A DNA stretch of 64,000 bases from Bufo bufo (lineage: Eukaryota; Chordata; Amphibia; Anura; Bufonidae), in the NCBI RefSeq assembly GCF_905171765.1, contig NC_053391.1, positions 657,543,750-657,607,749 on the forward strand, read 5' to 3'. The first letter of the stretch is position 1, and each line of letters begins with the position of its first letter. Below the pieces are notes generated by a model that saw only the letters and a program-made list of their open reading frames with translations, was not told the DNA's origin and did not search any database. The translations under genes and the position numbers were made by a program. Shown in pieces: positions 10,869-23,339 of the stretch.

Positions 10869-13480
10869 AGCGATACCCAACCCGAGGCCAAGTCAAGCAG
10901 CCATTGCAAAACTAGAACTCACAGCATGCCCTGGCAGCCTGTGCAGCTCTGGTCTGAGGTCTGAATTCATTTTGGATTTTTGATCTAGGTTTGGAGACCT
11001 CAGTGGTTTTTATTTTTTACCAGAAGCAGCTCCACAGTTGTCCATGAGCTGTGTCTGGTATGGCAGCTCAACCTGAATCCCCTTATTCTTCTCATACAAC
11101 ACCTTTAAGGTTAGGGCTCCTCTGTGATCCTTGGTCACACTTGTGTCCCGATGACACAATTCATGTTGCACACTGACACTATTATACCAGCGATATATGA
11201 ACTTGTGCTGATTCTAAAGTATTGCAGTGGTTCCACTTCCACTGTAATATGCAGTAAACTATTAAAACAATTCTACTATGCCATTATTCAGTATACTACA
11301 CTGTCCCACTATCTGGTACCTCCGACCCGGACCTGGGGGTACTACAATTGTTTATTGTTATGCATTGTATTTTAATATTTGTTTCCTGGCTATCAATACC
11401 ACCAAGGAAGGTATGGCAAAGGTTGGCAGGACCAGGATTAACCACCCCGTTCCTCTCCTCTTTGGTAGGAGTGGGCTGGTCCTGCTTCCTGTCGAGAGGG
11501 GGGTCCTGTGTAGCTGCAGAGTGGAGAGGACATAGTCTGCATTGCTCCTACTCCTGATTTCTAGAAAGAACCATTACAAAATTGTCTCAATTAAAGTCTT
11601 GAGCAGATACAGACTCCAGAGTGAGCTGCTATATTCAGCTTCTTCAGATACTGCTGTGAAGTGAGGGAATACAGCTAAGGACACCCATCACCAAACAAAG
11701 TGCTAAATTGCCACCAACCAACCTGATTCAATATTCTTGCTGGTGCCAGAGGAGAACTGCACAAAAGCCTGCTGCTACTGTACTGTCACGGATGGTGTTA
11801 CAGAAAACTAGAAGACACAAATGAAGATCCGACTGACTTGATCCAAAACTAAAGAACAAAAGGGTAAGCCCTGTAACAACCCTAGCTCTCTCCCTTACTG
11901 CTCAGCCTATGCAAAAATCTCAATGGTAGAAAATTGCATACCCTCATTCCTCGACTGTATGACACCTGAACACCCTATAATAGTGAGGGGACACGACCAC
12001 CGGCTCCCTACACTTAATACGGAGGGAGTCAGGGTCACCTAGGATCAAGCCCACAGGAAAACAGAAATAAAGAAACAGCCTTATCTTGTGGATGCAGCAG
12101 TAACAGCTTCTAGCATCAGCACACTCCAGGAAGTTGTATAAACCGCAAAGTGATGCAGTATGGGAGGGGATTTAAAGGGATGCAATCAGTGCAACTAGAT
12201 GACAGCTGAGAGAGGGAAACGAGATGACAAAACGAAAGCAAAACAAAAGAACCTCAAGCAGGAGGTTCTGAAGAACGTCTGTCAGAGCTTCTCAGATGTC
12301 TGGCGGTGACATGTATGTATTTCTACATTGCACTTAGTAAAAAATGACTTTGTTACATTCAACTCTGGCCTTATTCTTTAGTGCTACAACTTTTACTGCA
12401 ACGGACCCTGGGGAGCGACAGTCTAGATCGGACCCTGTGGCACAACTACACTACATCAGGGCCATTATGACTCCCATCCTCTACATCGGCTCCCACAGGG
12501 GCTCGCTTCAACAACAAGTTCAGGAAGACAGTGTAAAAAGAGGTAATCTTTTTCTCCATGGACCTTGGTTCTACTTTAAGTGTGTCAGGGGTGCCAGAGT
12601 AGTGAGATAGTGTACTATACTGGATCATAGCACCATATTCTGCTTGTTGCAATTATGACATTCCTTTTTCCCCACAGGTTGTGTTCCCGCCATGTCACAG
12701 TCAGTTGTAATGACAGTAGAGCATCAGGACCCCAAATAAACAGCACCTCATATCTCAGCTTCAGGTTTTGAGTAGAGATAGACTGTACCCGGATTCCACA
12801 GGGGCCACTTCTTTATTCAGCGCAATGAAAGGAAAATAATTTTACAGGAAGAATCTGCTGGGGAAATGTATGGAATCTTCAGAGCTTAGGTATCTTGCAG
12901 TGTTATTAGAAAGAGTACAAAGACAATATAAATCCATTACCATTTTATAAATTTTACATATTGTCGTCTGCAAAATACATCAGTATGAAGAACGGCTGCC
13001 GCAGCATTTCTGCCGCTCTCTGGAGAGAGTTGATACATGATATTTCCCTTCTGTGGGAATCGTGAAACTGGATGGTAAGGTGGCTCATGGGAGAGTATCA
13101 AACACATTTGTAAAGTTAATAATATGGAAATCTACTTAAAAATGGCATTATATAACAGGTATGTGTGGGCTGATGTGCAGCAATGCTTGCTGTCAAATGT
13201 GTCTCCACAATCTAGTGCTTCCTGTCCATTGCTGTGAGGAAACCAAATGGAGAAGTTCTCCATGAAGAGCCTCATCCCACTCCAAAGTCTCCCTTTCCCT
13301 ACATTTTTTTATGTTTGAAAATAAAAAATTCCGCACTACTATAACTTTGGGTGCAGGAGCAAAACATGATTATAAAGGGGTGCATCCAACTGCATAGGTG
13401 GCCTTCCCCATCCCCCTCCTTGGGTGTCCACCTCCCATTACCACTAAATAATCTGAATCTACACACACATACTACCAGAA
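10869..13480. other. Intronic stretch with a paired inverted segment
   Basis: No gene is recognisable. A ~45-bp segment at 11278-11325 (containing 'agtatactacactgtcccac') is matched in inverted orientation at 12586-12635, so 11.28-12.64 kb may be a decayed element. The rest is unclassified. Confidence 0.4.
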
Positions 13481-13483
13481 TAA

Positions 13484-13508
13484 GATAGATAGACAGACAG
13501 ATAGATGG
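13484..13508. repeat. GATA/GACA tetranucleotide microsatellite
   Basis: Imperfect run of gata and gaca units, 'agatagatagacagacagat' and flanks. Confidence 0.8.
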
Positions 13509-13559
13509 ATTAGATACTCAATATTGAAATTACACTAAAAAGGACAAGCTTTAAGGTCA

Positions 13560-13990
13560 TGCAAATTGAGGCGGCAGCAGGTGTTGATCTCCAAATGATC
13601 GAATTTTCAAGCACCTAGCTCCAATCTGTGCCATGTAAGAGGGGCATAAAACCAGACTGAAAGCAAAGTTTTTTTTAGCCACATGAAACCTCAAAAATGA
13701 TATCTAGTCATGAGCGATGATTGTGTGATGCCTCCTGCTCATCGACATGCCAGTTATTGGGTGGCAAACCATCAGAAGGTGCCTGGATAACATTGGGCTA
13801 CGAGCCAGACATCCAGCTACAGGTGTTCCACTGACCTCACACCACCGTCCTCAAAGGCTGTCATGGTAAACAGCAAGTCCTCTTAAGCGATGAATCTCGT
13901 TTTTCTGTCCCAGATGCAGAGATAGCTAAATAATATACTGCATGTAAATTTTTCCGTCGGCAGGGGCCTGTGCTCCATGGCCGACTATAG
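13560..13990 (+). pseudogene. Degraded Tc1-like transposase fragment
   Basis: Plus-strand frames, broken by stops and frameshifts, contain GLRARHPATGVPLT followed by LLSDESRFSVPDAE. The second piece matches the first catalytic aspartate region of Tc1/mariner DDE transposases (usual form 'SDESRF'). Upstream 'PPAHRHASYW' fits the linker of the same family. The N-terminal helix-turn-helix and the C-terminal D and E residues are absent. Terminal inverted repeats were not identified. Confidence 0.6.
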
Positions 13991-14034
13991 GCAAAGGCTT
14001 ACAATACCTACAAGTAAAGATAGCCCTGATTCAA

Positions 14035-14560
14035 AGGGGTTGTGCCACCTTTAAATGTTATTTTAATATTATCCATCATGATAAACTAGTTACTTTTGTA
14101 ATTTACTTTCTGTTACAGAAATGCTCCAGTTGTGATCTACTCTCTTTACTTCATTATAATGGCTCCTCCTCCTCCAGTTTTAATCTGTATACTTTAGCAA
14201 TGTACACATCCACCTACTGAGGTGGTCACACATGCTTAGTTCTATCCTTTAACTGCCACCTGACATATTTATTGTTAGGAGCTGTGACAGTTACAGGGAG
14301 AGAGCTGCAGCGGAAAGGACACGCCGCCCAAGAATGGACACGCCCCCTGAGCTGTAATAGAGAGAGAGCTGCAGGTGAAACGACACGCCCCCTGAGCTGC
14401 CAGCCTAAAGAGAACTGAGCACAGCAACTGGAACAATGAACGTGGAGATCTCTGGATCCACCTGAGGTACAGGGATGGTTCTAGCTTTATTAGAAAGGTC
14501 TTGTCGTGTACTATATAATATCTAGTTATCATTTTTTAGATTGATCATGGGATAACTACC
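14035..14560. mobile_element. T2-type MITE, 'gttgtccca' family, diverged copy
   Basis: Starts aaggggttgtgccacc and ends catgggataactacc. The right flank is TTAA (14561-14564); the left flank is TCAA. Internal landmarks 'cacctactga', 'cctgagctg' and 'gagatctctggatcca' are shared with the copies at 24595, 32473 and 59283. The right-hand TTAA is also the left flank of the next element. Confidence 0.72.
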
Positions 14561-14564
14561 TTAA

Positions 14565-16546
14565 CCGCCTCACGTCCGCCCATAGGATATAAACGTCCTA
14601 TGGGTGGACGTCTATTTCTGACAGCACGTTTTAAAACGTCCTGTCAGAAACTGCAGCTGCACGCTAATCGTGCAGCTGCTGATCGGGTTGCCCGCTGTCA
14701 GTGACAGCAGGGCAACCCTAAGACAAGGCAGGGACAGTGCCCAGGTGTCCCTGCCTTCACGATCGCTGCAGACACAGCGCTCACCGAGCGCTGTGTGTGC
14801 AGAGCAGGAAGCGCTGTGCGCTTCCTGTTCCGGCCCGGCGGTCATGTGACCGCCGTGACCGGAGTGTGCAGGAGCTGTGTGAGGTCTCTCAGAGACCTCG
14901 ATCAGCCCTGCACTGAGGCTGTACAGCGCAGGATTGCTGCTGTACAGCCTCTATAGGGGTGCATTTGTCCTGTAACTGGGGCTACTATCTCAGCCCCAGT
15001 TACAGGAGAAATCAACTGTGAAAAAAAAAAAGAAAAAGTGAAGCAAATGTCCCCCAGAGGTCTTGTATGACCTTATGGGGGACGAAAAGTGTAAAAAAAA
15101 AACATATTTAGTATTGCCGCGTCCGTAAAAACCAGCTCTATAAAAATATCACATGACCTAACCCCTCAGATGAACACCGTAAAAAATAAATAAAAAAAAC
15201 TGTGTCAAAACAAGCAATTTTTGTCACCTTGCATCACAAAAGGTGCAACACCAAGTGATCAAAAACGCGTATGTCCCACAAAATGGTACCAATAAAACCG
15301 TCACCTCATCCCGCAAAAAATGAGCCCCTACATAAGAAAATCTCTCAAAAAATAAAAAAACTATAGCTCTCAGAACATGGACACATTAAAACATAATTTT
15401 TTGGTTTCAAAAATGCTATTATTGTGTAAAACTTTAATAAATGAGAAAAAGTATACATATTAGGTATCGCCACGTCCGTAACAATCTGCTCTATAAAAAT
15501 GTCACTTGACTGAACCCCTAAGGTGAACGCTGTAAAAATAAATAAATAGAAACTGTGCTAAAACAACCAATTTTTTGGTCACCTTGCCCCATAAAGTGTT
15601 ATATTGAATGATCAAAAAATCATATGTACCCAAAAATAGTACTAATAAAACTGGCACCTTATCCCCTAGTTTCCAAAATGGGGTCACTTCTTGGGAGTTT
15701 CTACTGTAAGGGTGCATCAGGGGGCTTCAAATGGGACATGGCATCTAAAAACCATGTGGAGTTCCTTTTCTTCTGCGCCCTGCCGTGTGCCCATACAGCA
15801 GTTTACGACCACATGTGGGGTGTTTCTGTAAACCGCAGAATCTGAGTAATAAATATTGAGTTTTGTTTGGCTGTTAACCATCGATGTGTTAGAGAAAAAA
15901 ATTGATTAAAATGGAAAATCTGCCAAAAAAGTGAAATTTAAAAATTTGATCTCCATTTTCCTTTAATTCTTGTGGAACGCCTAAAGGGTTAACAAAGTTT
16001 GTAAAATCGGTTTTGAATACCTTGAGGGGTGTAGTTTCTACAATGGGGTCATTTATGGGGGTATCCACTATGTAGGCCCCACAAAGTGACTTCAGACCTG
16101 AACTGGTCCTTATAAAGTGGGTTTTGGCAATTTTCTTAAAAATTTGAAGAATTGCTTCTAAACTTCTAAGCCTTCTAACGTCCTAAAAAAATAAAATGAC
16201 ATTTCCAAAATGATGCCAACATAAAGTAGACATATGGGGAATGTTAAATAATAAATATTTTATGAGGTATCACTTTCTGTTTTAAAAGCAGAGAAATTGA
16301 AATTTAGAAAATTGCGATTTTTTTTAAATTTTTGGGTAAATTTGGGATTTTTTCATAAATAAAGGTGAAATATTTTGACTCAAATTTATGACTATCATGA
16401 AGTACAATGTGTCACGAGAAAACAATCTCTGAATGACTTAGATAAATAAAGGCGTTCCAAAGTTATTACCACATAAAGTGAGATATGTCCGTTTTGCAAA
16501 ATTTGGCCTGGTCAGGAAGGGGGCAAAGGGCCCAGATGGGAAGTGG
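14565..16546. mobile_element. TTAACC-type DNA element, ~2 kb, non-coding
   Basis: Flanked by TTAA at 14561-14564 and 16547-16550. Left end ccgcctcacgtccgcccata; right end is the complement of ccacttcccatctgggccct. The subterminal left part is a string of hairpins (for example gggttgcccgctgtca with its complement, and aaggcagggaca/tgtccctgcctt at 14725-14757). The AT-rich interior carries an internal duplication (15113-15230 versus 15466-15585). No transposase frame survives. Target and termini fit piggyBac-like or Kolobok-like elements; I cannot choose between them. Confidence 0.65.
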
Positions 16547-16550
16547 TTAA

Positions 16551-17775
16551 AGCCCTTATGCATGGGCCAATGAACGCTTAAACAAGAGATCACTCCCGAT
16601 TATCACCCTAAGGGAACGGGGCCACAACCAGCCAACAAATGAGCAAAGAGCTTGTCGACTGTGTATCTCCCCATGTAATCATAGGATGTGCTGCCAACAT
16701 AATCTACAGGGCAGAAGATGACTCGTTTACCACCTCATAGCAATGAAAAATAAAAATGTAAGAAACAAAAGACTATTTTTTTCTATACAAAAACTGCTTT
16801 AATGTGGTCACCCAAACAAGAGCCAGAAGGATAATGGCCAACAATCAGTCACACGTTCAGGAGAATATACCAAGGGGACACTCCAAGAAGAAGAATGCTT
16901 AGGTAATGTGGTAGTAGCAATATGGCTTTGACATGAATGGACTGAGTTGGAGTTCCCTGCACTTTTGGTAGCCAGCAGCGTTGCAGTGCAAGAGATATAC
17001 CAAAAGGATTTCCATCCCTTTTTTCCCGGATCGGTGGGGGTCCCAAAAACTGTACCCTACCGATCATAATGTCTTATTATATCATAACGTTCTATACTTA
17101 TACCTTGGGCTGATGAGATTTGAGATCTTCAGGGTAGCAAAACTTGTGTTTCCAGTATAATCCAGAAGTCTTACACCTCTAGATCACTTCTAGATTAGAC
17201 TCTTTTAAGGACACTGTTGTTTTGCATTTGCTCAATGTTTTCGATGAGCTTGTAAAAAGTTGTATTTAATGTCTCCGACTTGTCGAGGCATGACTTGTTT
17301 ATCTGGGCAGAACCCGGTCTAACCTGACTTAGAGTTTCAGTGATTTCTCCATCGGTATCTCTGCTGGTCATATTGTACATTTCTGTTGATGGTCTACACT
17401 CAGCTGATAGTACATGCTCACTTCAATGAGGAGAGGGGAATAGGCAGATAGGCAGCTACCAAACACCTCTGGCACCGGCTTATCTCCTGTAGGAAGAAAG
17501 GACTGGGCAGGTTAAATTTTAATCTTTTTTTCCCCTGACATCTGGAGCTGGGAACTGTTGGAAAGCACATTAGATTGCTGGCTGATCCTTCCAAGATTGT
17601 GGGTTCATTTGACTTTCATATAATGGGTAGATTTTGAACATTGGTGGCCTATCCTCAAACAGCTGACCAGCAGGATCCTGAGTGTTGGACTCCTTCCGAT
17701 CTCACATTGATGACCTATCCTGGGGATAGGTAAAAAATATCAGAATCTCAGACAACCCCTTTTAGTGCTTCTTCA
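16551..17775. other. Intronic stretch without recognised feature
   Basis: Single-copy-looking DNA apart from a short 'gacctatcct' MITE fragment at about 17640-17765. No exon signals were recognised. Confidence 0.4.
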
Positions 17776-18392
17776 TACACATTGTTACACAGTTAATACA
17801 GTTGAAACAAGACACAAGTCCTTCAAGTTCAACAAAAGAATGGGTGATGATGTGAATTTTTGAAAAAGAAAGGGAGACCCAGCCTTCTATACATTTTCAT
17901 AAACATAAATGCTATTCAATTTTAAGAATTCATCTAAGCCGTTTTTTTTTTTAAAACTACCACCTGTTTCTTTTGTGACCACGTCCTAAGGTGACTATTT
18001 CACAGATTTACAGTTCTTACAGTAAATAAAACGTGATGCCTCTGGAGACTGAACTTTTTCTTCTCCAGTCGGAGGCCGTACCCCCTTGTCTTTTGAGGGC
18101 ATTTTACATGGAACAGCTTTTCACCATATTTTTTGTAATCATGTCCCCCCTTAGACATCTCTTCTCTAGACTAAATAAATGTAATTCTTTTAATCTTTCC
18201 TCATAACTAAGACCCTCCAGGCCCCTTATCAGTTTAGTCGCTCTCTTTTGGACTCTCTCCAGCTCCAGGGAATTCTTTATATGGACTGGTGCCCAGAATT
18301 GAATTGCATATTCCAGATGAGGCCGCACCAACGCTTTGTAAAGTGGTGATATTACATCCCTGCCCCGCGAGTCCATGCCTCGTTTAATACAA
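17776..18392 (-). pseudogene. 5'-truncated CR1-like LINE: reverse transcriptase C-terminus and 3' UTR
   Basis: The minus strand encodes [55 protein letters not shown] and [13 protein letters not shown], the conserved end of CR1/L2-type non-LTR reverse transcriptases. After that the frame shifts, but the typical tail (LQRHHVLFTVRTVNL) is still readable down to about 17990. The 3' UTR near 17776-17850 has the 'ttgaacttgaaggacttgtg' motif common to CR1 tails. The 5' end stops abruptly near 18392, as expected for truncated target-primed insertion. No functional ORF remains. Confidence 0.85.
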
Positions 18393-19097
18393 AATTGTGT
18401 TAAATGGGTTGAACCCAGACATATCCCCGTTTTCACCCAGGAAACCCCTCTGACATGAGCATCGGAGCATTTCATGCTCCAATGCACTCCTTTGCCCTGC
18501 GCTGAATCAGATCCGTTGACGTATCAGTCTCTTCATGGATAGGTAGGTGGAGGCTTCCGCCTAGCAATGAGCCTGGTGATATCACCGCCACTAATTGGCG
18601 GGCTTTAGCGCTTCCATGGCCTATAAAACAGCTAGGGCAACGCTAAAGATCGCCCATCAGTGCCGGTGACATCATTGGGAGGCTTCCGCCTAGCAGTGCC
18701 TGACTTGCTCACAGTTTGCTTCAGTACCTGCCTTTATTGTGTGCCCCTTGTGATGTTACTTCATTTGGAGACTGTATGGGGAAAAAGCACCATTAAATAC
18801 CATGCATAAACGCCAAGAAAAAAATTGCTGCAAAAAAAAAAAAAAACAACAACAAGGCAGATATATGCCAGGCAATGAGGGAAAAATGGAAGACCCAGAG
18901 CATGTTGCAGTTTGGGGGGGAAAAAAAACTCCCATTGAGCCAAAAAACACACTTCAATGGTGAAAAAACAGAGAACCACTAAAAATCACTCATGTCCCGA
19001 GTTTAATATTTCCCAGAAATTTCCATGCAACATCTGAAGTTGGAGTTTTTTTTATCTAAAGGGTCAGCAAAAAAAAAAAGCAAAAGCATTCAAAAAC

Positions 19098-19132
<35 letters not shown>

Positions 19133-19217
19133 CAGGTTAAAGCAGTTATCCAGGACATAAGCCTAAATCGACACCAGCTCTCTTGTTGCAGTAGATTTAG
19201 ACATTTTCTACGCCTAA
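18393..19217. repeat. Unclassified repeat-like segment
   Basis: Contains two copies of 'aggcttccgcctagca' (18550 and 18681) and a 'catgctccaatgc' segment next to the LINE truncation. A-rich runs at 18828-18846. No gene recognised. Confidence 0.4.
19101..19129. repeat. (AT)n microsatellite
   Basis: Uninterrupted AT dinucleotides, about 14 units; source of spurious poly-YI frames on both strands. Confidence 0.95.
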
Positions 19218-19530
19218 GGGTCCATTCACATGCCCGTATGAATGGTTCCGCATCCCTTCTGCAATTTTGCGGAACGAGTGCAGACCCATTAATTTCAATG
19301 GGGCTGCAAAAGATGCGGAGAGCACACAGTCTGCTGTCCGCATCCTTAGTTCCGTTCTGCTGCCCCGCAAAAAAATATAGAGCATGTTCTATTCTTGTCC
19401 GCAGCCACGGACAAAAATAGGTATTTCTATCAGAGTGCCGGCCATGTGCGGTCCGCAAAATGTGGAACGCACATGGCCAGTGTCCGTGTTTTGCAGATCC
19501 ACAATTTGTGGACCCAGCATGCATGTGGAA
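19218..19530. mobile_element. Harbinger-like MITE, 'gtccattcac' family, right end decayed
   Basis: Starts gggtccattcacatgcccg after TAA (19215-19217) and has the internal 'ttccgca' pattern of the element at 28721-29009. The right terminus is no longer clear, so the end is approximate. Confidence 0.55.
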
Positions 19531-22500
19531 CCTGCACTCCCTGAATTTTATGGTGACCAGTATGACACATAACAGGTAGTATTTAGTGTTAGGTTCCAGT
19601 CTTATAGAGATCGCCTTGACGCCGGCAGACGGGCCCAAATTATTTTGTACAAAATGTATTTGCCAAGTATCTCAAATTTACAAAATAAGCGTAGCATTAG
19701 CACCAGAATATTTTCTATAACAATGGCATTATTGTACGTTATTTGTGTTTGCAGAGTGCTGTTGCATTGAGGGGTTTTTCTCCATGTTTCTAGCCATGGT
19801 GGCGTGCACCTGCGCATTGGGATGTGCTGACTGACCCCCCCTATTTTTTGCAGTTGGACCCTAAAACAGGCATAGAAAATGATAAATGAAACGGCCTGCC
19901 AGCCCGCCCTTTTCCCCACCCACGTCAGGCCTCCTTTTTAAGACCTGGAGTTTAGTGGCGGAAAAAAGGGGAAGAAGTCGCAGATTGCATTGCAAATAAC
20001 CTTTGTGCCGCAATATGCGACAGATATATACCAATAAGTGGCGTATATTTGTTAGTAAATGATCCCCAAAGGCTACAGATCGTGACATCAGAGCGACTCT
20101 CTGAAGGATTCTCTGCAACATCCTGCAGAGGCAGAAACTGAAGGCTGCACAATACAAACTGCTAAGAATTTTTAATAAGGACCAATTGAAAAAAAAAAAG
20201 TTGTCCAAACTAAATTAAATGCAATAATTAAAAAATGGCCCCAAAGGTGCCCTGTCTTAACGTGGTCGCGGCTTTATGCCGCCAGCCCATGAACTACAGA
20301 GCAGCCAATGGGAGGCAGACACCACACGGCCGCCGCTGGAATTTTAGTGTGGTGTCCGCTGCAAAATTCTGATGGCAAATTCTGCTATTTGAAGGGGCCC
20401 AAAGGGATTTCTATAGGAGAAGCTGAGAACATGAACATAACAGATTTATTAATATGGTCACCGAGCTGGGGATATCAGTTATGCGGTCCATAACGAGGTT
20501 CTGCCAGCTCTTCTGACATGTCTGTTTTAGTACTTACTTGTACTCCTCATAATATACTGTAACAATTCTTTAGTTCTTTTCTTAGAACTCTTTTATTCCT
20601 CAGGGAAAGTATGAACACACTGACAAACCGGGTGTTACTAATTCCCTTGTGAATGGGGAGCGCCCCTACACGCTCAATGCGGTCCAGTGAGTGCTGACGC
20701 AGTCAGACTGTGTCCGGACATACCACACGGACAAGAGGAGTGGTAATTAATTCATACATTTATAGGAGGAATAGCAGAGGAATGGCACAACAGAGAGCTA
20801 CAGAGAAGAATCCAAGTATTCATTAAAACAGGCATGTCAGAACTGTCAGATGCAGACAGGAGAGGTGATGAGTCCTGATCACTGGAGGTCCCATCACTAG
20901 GAGATCTACCATTCACAGGATAGGTCATAAGTGATCAATGGGGGTCCCACTGCTGTGACCTCTAGCGACCACTGTGCCCTGTGTCCCCCATTTGAACAGT
21001 GGTGGTCAGGCTCGCGTCCTGCGCTACATTTGTGCTCTTGAGGTTGAGATTGCACAATGATATACTCTTATTTTGTAAACAAAACAAAAAAAACTTTTTG
21101 TGCACATTTTGCAAGTTTTTAAAGCAGATTCCGAGTACAAGAAAGAGAATCAGACATCGTATCACAAAGGTAACGCCCCCCTCGATACAGTATTCACTTA
21201 CATAACAAACCTTGAAGGCATCTGGTCCTGCAGTAATCCTGTAATGTGCATCATCTGCGGTATATTGTGCTGCTACATTGTATCTAATAAGTGACACGTG
21301 AAGAACACTTTCACAGGACTCCTATTGTTACAGGAGCCACACAAACGAGGCAGACCACAGTTTCCACTCTCACCACCATCATTATACCATTGGGACCAAA
21401 TCCACGGAGCGGATGATCCGCCCCGGCTTCCGTACTGTCACTAATACTGTTCAGATGTGTCCCCTGCTTGACCTGACAAATCTCCGGATCACAGTAAACT
21501 TAAAGGATCACAAGACCTCCCCATGTGCCTTCAAGAGGCACAGAAGGAAACCATAGGCCCAGCAATGCAAGATGTGGTGTTAGGGAGCTGCCACAGTTTT
21601 TGTTTTTTGGCTCGTAAAAAACATCATGAAATTCATGCAGGTTTTTTTGGAGGGTCTGCATTTTTTTAGTCACACAATGTGTTATTTGCATTTTTCCCAT
21701 CCTTTTTTGTTTAATAGAAATGTCTAAAGGAAACTGCCAAAAAAAAAAAAAAAAACACCAAGAAAATGCAGCGATTTTAAAAAGACTCCAAGGGACCAAA
21801 AACAATGTAAAAACTCAGTAGAAAAATTCATAAAAAAGTCTGTGCAATAAACGGCAAAAAAAAAATGCTGATAGACACCAGTAGAACCTGGGTGTGAATC
21901 CACCCTCATAGGGGTTTTCTGGACTTTAATATTGATGGCTTTTTTTTTTTTAGGATAGGCCACTTAATTTAATGGATAGAAGAGGGTGTGTTATCAATGG
22001 CCAGTGCCTGCCCCTCCGCTCCCAGGCTCCAGTGGCCCAGACCTGCCGGCCTTCCTTTCCATGGCCTGCTTCTTGCCAGCAGTGCCTCTAATGGCCTGTA
22101 GGGTATGCTCGCTTCCTGAAGTCTATGGACAGCCACCCAGGGGTACTTAAAGGGGTTCCTGTACCTTTTCATTACTGATGATCTATCTTTCGAATAGATC
22201 ATCAGCATCTAATCGCTGTGGTTTCACTTTAATGAGGCTAAGCGGCAAACAATGAGTCTGTATGGGAACGAACGATGGCATTAGCGATCACTCCTCCCCA
22301 TACTGTGGAGGAGATCGCTGCTTGTAAATATAATGGTTTCCTCCACTGATGGGCAGGCAATTGCAGGGAAGGAACGCCTGCTGAATTGTCCCATCTAAAG
22401 GCTCCTTTCTACTATAGGCTGCTGTAGTTTACTATTTATTGAGGCAGGGCTTAATAGGAACTTTGCAATGGCAGCCTGGGAGCCTTCACAAAACTCCCAA

Positions 22501-22555
22501 CTGCCATAGTAACTTTACTGAATGACTCCTGAAATCTCCTTGCAACGGAAAGGAT
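19531..22555. other. Intronic stretch with decayed MITE pieces
   Basis: Holds fragments only: a segment with 'cttctgacatgtctgtttta' (20508) and the inverted 'aggcatgtcagaactgtca' (20830), also seen at 27.5-27.9 kb, and 'gatgatctat' pieces at 21906-22205. Poly-A/T runs at 21742-21756 and 20190-20199. No exon recognised. Confidence 0.45.
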
Positions 22556-22575
22556 GGGGGGGGGGGGGGGGGGGG
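22556..22575. repeat. G20 homopolymer
   Basis: Twenty consecutive G on the plus strand, the template strand for ARHGAP42. Long G runs can form G-quadruplexes and are length-unstable, so the exact length may be an assembly estimate. Confidence 0.9.
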
Positions 22576-23143
22576 CATCCAGTTGTCAATAGGAGCACCC
22601 TCCTTCTAAATGACTGTTCAGATGCTGTGGTCACATTTGAGTGGTTAAATTTCTGTGATCGGAGTTGATCATGGACATGCCTGGTGAATATCAGCTGTGT
22701 AAAACAGCAGGCACCTGCCACCTATGGCACTGGCTGAGTTCCTGAGCGGGTGCCATCTTTAAAGACACAACATCCGCACCATACATGGCCTGCAAAAGAA
22801 TAATGGGGATTGTCTAGAATTAAAAAAACATGGCAGTTTTGTTCCAAAAACAGCGCCACACCTGCCCATAGGTTGTGTCTGCATTGAAGTGAATGGGTCT
22901 GAGATACTGTACAATACCATACAGAACCAGTGGGTAGATTTGGTGCTGGCATATTTTACTACTTCTGTACAATCCCTTTAAGAAAGGAAAACTGGAGACC
23001 AGTCACTACAGCTTTCTATTAATATTGGGCAAAGCAATCAGTGCTGTGATTGGTTATATGGTCCTTACACATGTCCTCCATCATATATTCTACCTTTTAT
23101 GACTCTTTGTACATAATATATTATTATAAGAAGCAGCACTCAC

Positions 23144-23239
23144 CAATGTTAATCTCATCATCTGTTTCGGCATCACCGATACATTCAAACTGAAAATCTT
23201 GCAAGGAATGGGAAAACTTCTGCACGGCTATGGAAAGAT
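23144..23239 (-). CDS. ARHGAP42: ARHGAP42 (GRAF3) coding exon, BAR domain, probably exon 2
   Basis: This 96-bp exon is on the minus strand. A pyrimidine-rich tract ending TTTATTTCAG precedes it, and the donor reads ATTG|GTGAGT. Read as 2 nt + 31 codons + 1 nt it is open and gives [20 protein letters not shown] followed by [11 protein letters not shown], which I recognise as the BAR domain of the GRAF Rho-GAP family. Within the family, AVQKFS and [18 protein letters not shown] fit ARHGAP42 better than ARHGAP26, ARHGAP10 or OPHN1. GRAF proteins use a BAR-PH module to bind curved membrane and a RhoGAP domain to inactivate RhoA/Cdc42; GRAF3 is known from smooth muscle and blood-pressure control. 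The first codon is split (N|AT) and the last G joins the next exon. Exon number is inferred from family gene structure. Confidence 0.93.
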
Positions 23240-23339
23240 CTGAAATAAACAGCAGAAAAAGTGTTAATTGGCCATGTCACATGTAACTGAAATCATGGTA
23301 GAGAGTCATTGCAGCCCCAGAGGAAAAAAGCCATGATAA

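Larger units (their letters stand above)
8375..23143 (-). other. ARHGAP42 intron between the two exons
   Basis: A complete 14,769-bp intron, GT-AG on the minus strand. It contains a TIR-bounded repeat, a Tc1 fragment, one T2 MITE, a TTAACC-type element, a CR1-like LINE tail, a G20 run and many degraded MITEs. Stretches 16551-17775 and 19530-22550 hold no gene that I can support. Confidence 0.85.

Noticed and set aside
19090..19638. 182-codon minus-strand frame
   Set aside because: It runs through a palindromic MITE and an (AT)n microsatellite (poly-YI), with no domain.
22515..22721. Proline-rich minus-strand frame
   Set aside because: The proline run is just the G20 homopolymer read in reverse.
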